Shown here piece after piece: positions 51,698-58,832 of a DNA stretch of 64,000 nucleotides. A program made the translations under genes and the position numbers. The stretch comes from Streptomyces sp. CC53 (GTDB lineage Bacteria > Actinomycetota > Actinomycetes > Streptomycetales > Streptomycetaceae). The DNA lies in contig NZ_MKXB01000145.1 of assembly GCF_001865245.1 (NCBI RefSeq), forward strand, positions 27,217-91,216. The letters run 5' to 3'. Position 1 is the first letter of the stretch. Every line of letters starts with the position of its first letter. The notes beneath the pieces are model-generated. The model saw nothing but the letters and a program-made list of their open reading frames with translations, was not told the DNA's origin and did not search any database.

Positions 51698-51927
51698 ACC
51701 CGCGGACCGCCGCGGTCCCGCGGCCCCCGGGCCCATGAAGCCGTGCGGCCCCGCACCCGCGCTCGCACCTCTGGGCCCCTGGGCTCCTGTGGTCCGACCC
51801 CCGTACCCGCGTCAAGCGCGTGCGCCTGCGCGCACCCGTAGCGCCGGGGGCCCCGCGGAGCCCGTGCCCCTTCACGTCGCTGCCGCACCGGCGGCCTCGG
51901 GCCTTGGGCCCCGGCCCTGACGGAACG

Positions 51928-53736
51928 TCAGCCCCCGGTGGTCGTCCCCGTGCTGGTGCTGCCGCCGCCCGCGGCCGTCCCGCCCTGCTGGCCGCCACCG
52001 GAGGTCGTGGAAGCCCCGCCGTCGGTGGTGCCCCCGCCGTCGGTCGAACCGGTCGTGCCGCCGTCGCCGCTGCCCTCGTTGGTGCCGCCCTCGCTGTTAC
52101 TGCCGTCGGTGGTGCCCTCGGTGGTGCCCCCGTCGTCGGTCCCCCCGTCGGTGGTGCCGTCCGTCGTGCCGCCGTCGTCGGTCCCGCCGTCGGCCGTGCC
52201 GGTGTCGCCCGAGGCGCTCGTCGACGGGCTGGGCTGCCGGCTGTACGTCGGGTACTTCGGGCGCTGCGGCTGCGGCTCCCAGCCGGTGCCGCCGCCCGTG
52301 GAGGTGTCCGTGTCCTGCTCGCCCTCCTCGCTCTGCGAGGGCGACGGGGTGGGGCTGGGCTCGGTCGAGGACGAGGACGACGACGGACTCACGACCGGCT
52401 TCGAGGGCGTCTCGGCCGACGTCTCGGCCACCTTCAGCGCGTACACGACACCCGCCATGATCGCGACCAGTGCGAACCCGACGAACAGCAGCACCTTGCC
52501 GCGGCCGCCGCGGCTGCGCCCGTCGTAGTCGTATCCGACGGCGTACGCCCCGTCGTCCGGGTTGGCGGGCGGCAGGATCGGGCCCTGCGAGGTGTCCGCG
52601 TACTGCGGGTGGCCGCCCGGGCCGTGGTGCGGGGCGAGGCCGCCGCCCGGCCCCATGCCGTGCTGCGGGCCCATGCCGGGGACGACGGGGGCGCCCATGA
52701 CGGACGTCGCGGCCATGCCGCCGTCCGGGGTGTGCCCGCCGTCATAGGTCCCCACCGGGCCGGTGTTCCACACGCCGGTGTGGCCGCCCTGCTCCTGGAG
52801 CATGCGCAGCCCGTACTGGATCAGGCCCCGCATCTCCTCGGCGCTCTGGAAGCGGTCGTCCGGGTCCTTGGCGAGCGCCCGCATCGCGAGCCCGTCGAGC
52901 TCCGGCGGCGCCCCCGCCGACACCTCCGAGGGCGGCACCGGCGTGTCCTGCACGTGCTGGTACACCACGGACAGCGGCGTCTCGCCGACGAACGGCGGCC
53001 GCTGCGCCAGCAGTTCGTACAGCAGGCACCCCGTCGCGTAGAGGTCGGAGCGGTGGTCGACGGCCTTGCCGAGCGCCTGCTCCGGGGAGAGGTACTGCGG
53101 CGTGCCCATGACCATGCCGGTCTGTGTCATCGTCGTCGACGCCCCGTGCAGGGCGCGGGCGATGCCGAAGTCCATCACCTTGACGGCGCCGCTGTTCGTG
53201 ATGATCACGTTCGCGGGCTTGATGTCGCGGTGCACGATGCCGTGCTGGTGGGAGTAGGCGAGCGCCTCCAGCACGCCGGACACGATGATGAGCGCCTGCT
53301 CGGGCGGCGGCGCCTCGGCGCTCATCAGCAGGTCACGGATGGTGCGGCCCTCGACCAGCTCCATGACGATGTAGGGCACGGACCGGTCGCCCACGACGTC
53401 CTCGCCGGAGTCGTACACGGCGACGATCGCATGGTGGTTGAGGCCCGCGACGGACTGCGCCTCGCGGGTGAAGCGGGCCTTGGACACGGGGTCCTCGGCG
53501 AGGTCGGGGCGCAGCAGCTTCACGGCGACGGTGCGGCCGAGCCGCACGTCCTCGGCGGCGAACACCTCCGCCATGCCGCCACGGCCCAGACGGTGGGTCA
53601 GCCGGTAGCGGCCGTCCCCGACGAGGCCGCCGACGCCGAACTCGGCACCTTCGCCGCCTGCCGCGTGGCCGGCCGGGCGCGCCGACGCTCCGTCATCCGA
53701 CACTCCGCCGCCACCTGCTTCGGATCCGGGTGCCAT
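51928..53736 (-). CDS. Membrane Ser/Thr protein kinase, 602 aa
   Basis: Hanks-type kinase domain at about 40-300 (GRGGMAEVFAAEDV, VAVKLL with K73, IVHRDIKPANVII, VMDFGIARALHG, MGTPQYLSPEQ), a Gly/Pro/His-rich juxtamembrane region, one membrane helix at about 414-434 (VLLFVGFALVAIMAGVVY) and an extracellular low-complexity tail with many TDGGTDDGG-type repeats and Ser/Pro. It likely senses an envelope signal and phosphorylates cytoplasmic partners. No PASTA repeats. ATG 53736 or 53751. Divergent from the PASTA-like kinase. Confidence 0.92.
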   Translation of the reverse strand: MAPGSEAGGGGVSDDGASARPAGHAAGGEGAEFGVGGLVGDGRYRLTHRLGRGGMAEVFAAEDVRLGRTVAVKLLRPDLAEDPVSKARFTREAQSVAGLNHHAIVAVYDSGEDVVGDRSVPYIVMELVEGRTIRDLLMSAEAPPPEQALIIVSGVLEALAYSHQHGIVHRDIKPANVIITNSGAVKVMDFGIARALHGASTTMTQTGMVMGTPQYLSPEQALGKAVDHRSDLYATGCLLYELLAQRPPFVGETPLSVVYQHVQDTPVPPSEVSAGAPPELDGLAMRALAKDPDDRFQSAEEMRGLIQYGLRMLQEQGGHTGVWNTGPVGTYDGGHTPDGGMAATSVMGAPVVPGMGPQHGMGPGGGLAPHHGPGGHPQYADTSQGPILPPANPDDGAYAVGYDYDGRSRGGRGKVLLFVGFALVAIMAGVVYALKVAETSAETPSKPVVSPSSSSSSTEPSPTPSPSQSEEGEQDTDTSTGGGTGWEPQPQRPKYPTYSRQPSPSTSASGDTGTADGGTDDGGTTDGTTDGGTDDGGTTEGTTDGSNSEGGTNEGSGDGGTTGSTDGGGTTDGGASTTSGGGQQGGTAAGGGSTSTGTTTGG

Positions 53737-54058
53737 GGTCCTCGCCGTCATTTCCGTCCGCTGTCCGCGCGCTGTGCCCGCGGGCGGTGTGCCGCCGTCT
53801 CTCAAGGGGTACTTCGCCCCGTCACGCTACAGCCTCCGCGCGTCGCCCCGGTCCCGGACGGACCGGCCGTTCCAGCGGCGAGCCGTACACCTGTGCAAAT
53901 CGAGTGCCGTGTGATTCCGGCCGCATAACGCTTCCGAGAAGCTTCTTGCGCGTACGGTCACGGAACGGGCGGGCGGCTTGACGTGTCGGTGGCCTGGGGC
54001 AGACTTGGCCGCGTACATGAGGATCACCGCGGCCATGCGCGCGTAGGGGGAAGCACAG
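53737..54058. other. Promoter region between divergent kinase genes
   Basis: About 320 bp with no gene. A perfect AGAAGCTTCT palindrome lies at 53937-53946 in an A/T-richer patch that probably holds one or both promoters. Confidence 0.5.
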
Positions 54059-55720
54059 ATGAGCCAGGACGGCGCCCGGGGCCGCTACGCGGGCGGTTCG
54101 GTCGCGAACGGCCGGTACCAGCTGCGGGACCTGCTGGGCGAGGGCGGCATGGCGTCGGTGTACCTCGCGTACGACAGCGCGCTCGACCGCCAGGTCGCCA
54201 TCAAGACGCTGCACACCGAGCTGGGCCGCGAGCAGTCCTTCCGCGAACGCTTCCGGCGCGAGGCGCAGGCCGTGGCGAAGCTCCAGCACACGAACATCGT
54301 GTCGGTCTTCGACACCGGCGAGGACACCGTGGCCTTCGCCGATCCGGCGCAGGGCGACGGCGGCGTCATGCCGTACATCGTCATGGAGTACGTGGAGGGC
54401 CGGCCCCTCGGCTCCGTGCTCGCGGCGGACGTCCAGGCGCAGGGCGCGATGCCGGCCGACAGGGCCCTGAAGGTGACGGCCGACGTGCTGGCCGCGCTGG
54501 AGACCAGCCACGAGATGGGCCTGGTGCACCGCGACATCAAGCCGGGCAACGTGATGGTCACCAAGCGCGGCGTCGTCAAGGTCATGGACTTCGGCATCGC
54601 CCGGGCCATGCAGTCGGGCGTCACGTCGATGACGCAGACCGGCATGGTCGTCGGCACGCCGCAGTACCTCTCCCCCGAGCAGGCGCTGGGCCGCGGTGTG
54701 GACGCCCGCTCGGACCTGTACTCGGTCGGCATCATGCTGTTCCAGCTGCTGACCGGGCGCCTCCCCTTCGACGCGGACTCTCCGCTGGCCATCGCCTACG
54801 CCCACGTGCAGGAGGAGCCGCCGGTCCCGTCGACCATCAACCGGGCGGTGACCCCCGCCATGGACGCGCTCGTCGCGCGGGCCCTGAAGAAGAACCCGAA
54901 CGAGCGCTTCCCCGACGCGGCCGCCATGCGCGACGAGTGCCTGCGGGTGCTGTCGGCGGGGCAGACCGGCGCGCCGGTCATCGTGCAGGGCGCCCCCACG
55001 AACAGCGGGGCCGGCGTGGGCTCCGCGGTGTTCCCCCCGGTCGACTACTCCGGCACCCCCGCGCCGGGCCCGCACGGGTCCGTCCAGACGCCGTACCAGC
55101 CGCCGCAGCACGTCACCCCGGCCCCCGGCTCGTACGGACCGCCCACCCCGGCGCCGACGCCCGCCCCGGCGGCGTACGGCTACCCGCACCAGCAGGCCCC
55201 CGGCCCGTACCCCACCCCGGCCCCGACCCCGCCCCCGACCGCCTACACCGGCGGCGGCAGCAGCGGCTCGGGCGGCCGGCGGAACCTGCCGGTCGTCGTG
55301 GGCGCCATCGTGGTCGCCCTGATCGCCGTCGGCGGCGTGATCACGGTCCTCAACCTCAAGGACGACGACACCGGGAGCACCGGTGCCGCGGGTGCGACCC
55401 CGTCAGCGGATGCCGGAGAGCGCGAGTACACGGGCCCTGACCTCGGCAAGACGATCGACTCCAAGGAGTGCACGGACCCCAAGGAGGCGAGCGGCGACCC
55501 GTCCAAGATCGAGCTGCCCGACTTCCGGTACAAGCACATCACCTCGGTGAAGCAGTGCATCCAGGCGGCCGGCTGGAAGATCACCCGGCAGATCCCCCAG
55601 GACGAGGCCGTGTACGGCGAGGGCGCCGTCATGGACCAGTACCCGAAGCAGCGCGAAGAGGTCGACCCGTCGGACGTCGAGTTCACCCTCACCGTGTCCA
55701 CCGGCTACGGCGCCCAGTAA
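54059..55720 (+). CDS. Membrane Ser/Thr protein kinase with C-terminal PASTA-like domain, 553 aa
   Basis: Kinase domain at about 18-300 (LGEGGMASVYLAYD, VAIKTLHTE, LVHRDIKPGNVMVTK, VMDFGIARAMQS), a Pro/Ala/Tyr-rich linker, one membrane helix at about 409-433 (NLPVVVGAIVVALIAVGGVI), and an extracellular domain of about 110 residues (LPDFRYKHITSVKQCIQAAG, VMDQYPKQREEVDPSDV) that fits one divergent PASTA unit. PASTA kinases bind cell-wall fragments. ATG 54059 follows GGGGGAAG. Confidence 0.93.
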   Translation: MSQDGARGRYAGGSVANGRYQLRDLLGEGGMASVYLAYDSALDRQVAIKTLHTELGREQSFRERFRREAQAVAKLQHTNIVSVFDTGEDTVAFADPAQGDGGVMPYIVMEYVEGRPLGSVLAADVQAQGAMPADRALKVTADVLAALETSHEMGLVHRDIKPGNVMVTKRGVVKVMDFGIARAMQSGVTSMTQTGMVVGTPQYLSPEQALGRGVDARSDLYSVGIMLFQLLTGRLPFDADSPLAIAYAHVQEEPPVPSTINRAVTPAMDALVARALKKNPNERFPDAAAMRDECLRVLSAGQTGAPVIVQGAPTNSGAGVGSAVFPPVDYSGTPAPGPHGSVQTPYQPPQHVTPAPGSYGPPTPAPTPAPAAYGYPHQQAPGPYPTPAPTPPPTAYTGGGSSGSGGRRNLPVVVGAIVVALIAVGGVITVLNLKDDDTGSTGAAGATPSADAGEREYTGPDLGKTIDSKECTDPKEASGDPSKIELPDFRYKHITSVKQCIQAAGWKITRQIPQDEAVYGEGAVMDQYPKQREEVDPSDVEFTLTVSTGYGAQ

Positions 55721-55822
55721 CCCCGGACGGCGCGACCGCGGGAACGGCGAGATGCCGGAGTGCGAGTGCTGTGTGACGCTGAGCCCAACGACACGGCACC
55801 TCGTCACGGGAGGGGGTCCCTC

Positions 55823-56650
55823 GTGACTCCACCGCTCATCCCCCCTCCGGACGAGGTACGCGCGCGTGGCGCCGTGCCGAGCCGGGCCGCGGCCCCGTGC
55901 GGCGACGGTGCGGACGGTCCACGCGCGGGTGGCGCCCGGCCCGCCCGCAGGCGCCGGGCCACCGGGGCGGCCGCGGGGCTGGCCGCCGTCCTGTTCGGCG
56001 GTGGGCTGGCCGGAGTGCCGGCGGCCTCCGCGGCGCCCTCCGCGTCCACGGAGGCGTACACCGACCGGAACAGGTCGACGACGGCGCCCGGCACCCCGAT
56101 CGCGACCGGCCCGAGCCCCGGCCCCAGCGGAGGACCACCGGAGCCCGAGGCGTCCCCCACGGAGAGCGCCTCGCCGGGGGCCTCCGCGTCCGAGGACCCG
56201 CCGGAGGCGTCGCCGCCCGCCTCCACGGCACCGGCCCGGCCCGGCCCCTCCCTGCTGCCGTCGATGGCGGGGCGCCCGGAGGGTGTGGGGCGGCCCCGCC
56301 CGGGGCGGTTCCCGTTCCCGTTCTCCCCCCTGCCGAGCCCGTCCGCGTCCGACTCCGCCACCGCATCCACCTCTGCCTCGCCGGCGGCCTCGCCCTCCCC
56401 GCGCGACAGGACGGCGACAGCGACCGCCGCGCACTCGCGGCGGGGACCGGCGTGGGAGGCCGTCCCGAAGGCGGGGTCCCCCGGGGTCGTCCTCCCCTGG
56501 TCGACCACTTCCCCGGAGCCCCGCCACCAGGGATCACTGGCCACCGGGACCACCGTCGACCGGCGGGTCCCCGTCCTGACCCTGGGGCTCGGCCTCGCCT
56601 TCATGGGTGCCGGCATCGGGTTCCTCGGACTGCGCCTGCGCCGCGGCTGA
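55823..56650 (+). CDS. Exported Ser/Pro-rich protein with C-terminal membrane anchor, 275 aa
   Basis: A basic N-terminus (RPARRRRATGAAAGLAAVLF) leads into a signal-like hydrophobic stretch ending PAASAAPSAS, then a Ser/Pro/Ala-rich low-complexity region (about 80-220), and a C-terminal hydrophobic helix with a positive end (LTLGLGLAFMGAGIGFLGLR LRRG). No LPxTG motif. This is an anchored surface or secreted protein of unknown role. GTG 55823 has GGAGGGGG upstream. It follows the PASTA-like kinase in the same direction. Confidence 0.75.
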   Translation: MTPPLIPPPDEVRARGAVPSRAAAPCGDGADGPRAGGARPARRRRATGAAAGLAAVLFGGGLAGVPAASAAPSASTEAYTDRNRSTTAPGTPIATGPSPGPSGGPPEPEASPTESASPGASASEDPPEASPPASTAPARPGPSLLPSMAGRPEGVGRPRPGRFPFPFSPLPSPSASDSATASTSASPAASPSPRDRTATATAAHSRRGPAWEAVPKAGSPGVVLPWSTTSPEPRHQGSLATGTTVDRRVPVLTLGLGLAFMGAGIGFLGLRLRRG

Positions 56651-56725
56651 GCACCTCCACCGACCTGCGGGTCATCCTTGAGGGGGAGGCACGCGGTCCC
56701 TCTGCAGTCGGTTGCCGACGACGGC

Positions 56726-56750
56726 ATACCCGGTATACATACTGAGTATG
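56726..56750. promoter_or_regulatory. Two dyads at the PadR start, candidate operators
   Basis: ATACC-C-GGTAT (56726-56736) and CATAC-TGA-GTATG (56738-56750) abut in an A/T-rich patch. The second includes the ATG. Fits autoregulation by the PadR protein. Confidence 0.45.
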
Positions 56751-57422
56751 TCGATCCGCCACGGGCTCCTGGCCCTCCTCGAACGCGGCCCGCGCTACGG
56801 CTCCCGACTCCGTACGGAGTTCGAGGCCCGCACAGGCTCCACCTGGCCGCTCAACGTCGGCCAGGTCTACACGACGCTCAACCGACTGGAGCGCGACGGC
56901 CTGGTCACCCAGGAGGGCGAGGACGCGGCGGGGCACGCCCTGTACGTCATCACCGACTCCGGGCGCGAGGAACTGCGCACCTGGTACGAGCGGCCCGTCG
57001 ACCGGACCAGCCCCGCGCGCGACGAACTCGCCATCAAGCTGGCGATGGCGGTCGGTGCCCCCGGCGTCGACATCCGCGCGGTCATCCAGGCCCAGCGGCA
57101 CCACACCGTGAAGGCCATGCAGGACTACACCCGCCTCAAGGCCCGCGCGCTCGGTGCCCTGGAGGGCGCGGGCGCCGCCGTCTCCTCCCGGGACCGCGAC
57201 GACGTCGCCTGGCTGCTGGTGCTGGAGCAGCTGATCTTCCAGACCGAGGCCGAGGCGCGTTGGCTCGACCATTGCGAGGCCCGCCTCGTCCGGCTCGCGG
57301 CCGCGGTCTCCGCCACGGGGGAGGAGCCCACCCCGGCCCCGGCGCCCGACGCGGGCCCGGACGCTGCGGGGCAGGCACGGGCCGCCTCCCGGCAGGCGCC
57401 GGCCGCTTCGGGGCGGGCGTAG
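56748..57422 (+). CDS. PadR-family regulator, 224 aa
   Basis: Winged HTH of the PadR type (LLALLERGPRYGSRLRTEF, NVGQVYTTLNRLERDGLV) and a C-terminal helical dimerisation domain, ending in an Ala/Pro-rich tail. ATG 56748 lies inside a dyad; no ribosome site, so the mRNA is probably leaderless. It precedes an ABC transporter operon by 618 bp, which it may control. Confidence 0.9.
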   Translation: MSIRHGLLALLERGPRYGSRLRTEFEARTGSTWPLNVGQVYTTLNRLERDGLVTQEGEDAAGHALYVITDSGREELRTWYERPVDRTSPARDELAIKLAMAVGAPGVDIRAVIQAQRHHTVKAMQDYTRLKARALGALEGAGAAVSSRDRDDVAWLLVLEQLIFQTEAEARWLDHCEARLVRLAAAVSATGEEPTPAPAPDAGPDAAGQARAASRQAPAASGRA

Positions 57423-58040
57423 GGCGCGTCCCCGCACGTGGCGGCGGGTGCAGGGGCCGGCCCCCGAGGACGGGGACGATCCGTCGTCGACCGTCCGAGT
57501 ACCGGACCCGGCCGCGGCGCACGGCGGGCGGTGCCGGCGGCTGCCGGGCGGCTCCGATACCGCCCCGCCGGGCGCCCGCGCCCCGGCGCACGGGTCGGCG
57601 GGCCGTACCCGGCCGGGCCAACGGGCCGGGTCAGGCCGGCGGAGGCTGCCCTTCCTTCCGGTCGTCCCGGTCCGGACCGGGACGACCGGAAGGCGACGGC
57701 GACCGTCTACGGGACGGCACCCGCGGCCGACCACGGAAGGCACCACCCCGCTCGGGCCGCGCCGGACCGTGCCGGGATCGGGCCGGCCGAGTGGTCCGGG
57801 CTCGCACCGGCGGTCCCTCGCCGGGGGTGGGCGGCAGTGCCTCCGCCCGGGGACGACCCTGCCTCACGGGGCGGCGTTCCCTCCGTCCCTCACCCCACCG
57901 GCCCGCACCGACCCACCCACCACACCCATCCCTACCACCGGCCCGCCACCCCGCCCGTGGGCCCGACCACGCACACCGACACCGCTCCGTACCCGGCGCC
58001 GTCCGCGTACGCCAAGGGGGATCCTTCCTTGTCACCATCC
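57423..58040. other. 618-bp intergenic stretch with a 40-bp palindrome
   Basis: Between the PadR gene and the ABC operon. The open frame running through it into the ABC gene (from 57438) is Arg/Pro/Thr-rich with no ribosome site and is treated as an artefact. The strong feature is the perfect palindrome at 57654-57693. Confidence 0.55.
57654..57693. terminator. Perfect 40-bp palindrome, probable terminator
   Basis: CCTTCCGGTCGTCCCGGTCC (57654-57673) is followed immediately by its exact complement (57674-57693) with no spacer. As RNA it would make a very long stem; as DNA it could be a cruciform or a protein site. It lies 231 bp past the PadR stop. Confidence 0.7.
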
Positions 58041-58832
58041 ATGCCACTCACGTCACAGCCGCCTCACCGGCCCGTCCTGCGGCTGAGCAAGCTGACCCGC
58101 GTCCACGGCAGCGGCGCCACGGAGGTCCACGCTCTGCGCGGGATCGACCTCGACGTCTTCCCCGGCGAACTGGTCGCCGTCATGGGCCCCTCCGGCTCCG
58201 GGAAGTCCACGCTGCTCACCCTCGCGGGCGGGCTGGACACCCCCACCTCCGGGGAAGTCATCGTCGAGGGCACCGACATCAGCTCCGCCGACCGGAGCAC
58301 GATCGCCGCGATGCGCCGCGGGAGCATCGGCTACGTCTTCCAGGACTACAACCTCATACCGGCGCTCACCGCCGCGGAGAACGTCGCCCTCCCCCGCGAA
58401 CTGGACGGGACCCCCGCCCGCCGGGCCCGCACCGAGGCGCTCGCCGCCCTGGAGGAGATGAACCTCGGCCACCTCGCCGACCGCTTCCCCGACGAGATGT
58501 CCGGCGGCCAGCAGCAGCGGGTCGCCATCGCCCGCGCCCTCGTCGGCGATCGGCGGCTCGTCCTCGCCGACGAACCGACCGGCGCCCTCGACTCCGAGAC
58601 CGGTGAGTCCGTTCTCGCGCTGCTGCGCACCCGGTGCGACGCCGGCGCCGCCGCGGTCCTCGTCACGCACGAGCCGCGGTTCGCCGCCTGGGCGGACCGC
58701 GTGGTGTTCCTGCGGGACGGCTCGGTCGTCGACCAGACCGTACGCAGCGACGCCGAGTCCCTGCTCGCGGCCCCCACCGGCCCCCAGGGCGGCCCCCTGG
58801 GGGCGGCCGGTCAGGCGGGCGGCCCGCAGTGA
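58041..58832 (+). CDS. ABC transporter ATP-binding protein (MacB/LolD type), 263 aa
   Basis: ATPase with Walker A GPSGSGKSTLL (about 49-59), Q-loop FQDYNLIP, signature MSGGQQQRVAIARAL, Walker B LVLADEPTGALDS and H-loop VTHEPRF. It pairs with the FtsX-like permease immediately downstream (GTGA overlap). Type VII mechanotransmission transporters of this family act on lipids, peptides or cell-wall enzymes. ATG 58041 is chosen; TTG 58029 with AAGGGGG upstream is an alternative. Confidence 0.93.
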   Translation: MPLTSQPPHRPVLRLSKLTRVHGSGATEVHALRGIDLDVFPGELVAVMGPSGSGKSTLLTLAGGLDTPTSGEVIVEGTDISSADRSTIAAMRRGSIGYVFQDYNLIPALTAAENVALPRELDGTPARRARTEALAALEEMNLGHLADRFPDEMSGGQQQRVAIARALVGDRRLVLADEPTGALDSETGESVLALLRTRCDAGAAAVLVTHEPRFAAWADRVVFLRDGSVVDQTVRSDAESLLAAPTGPQGGPLGAAGQAGGPQ

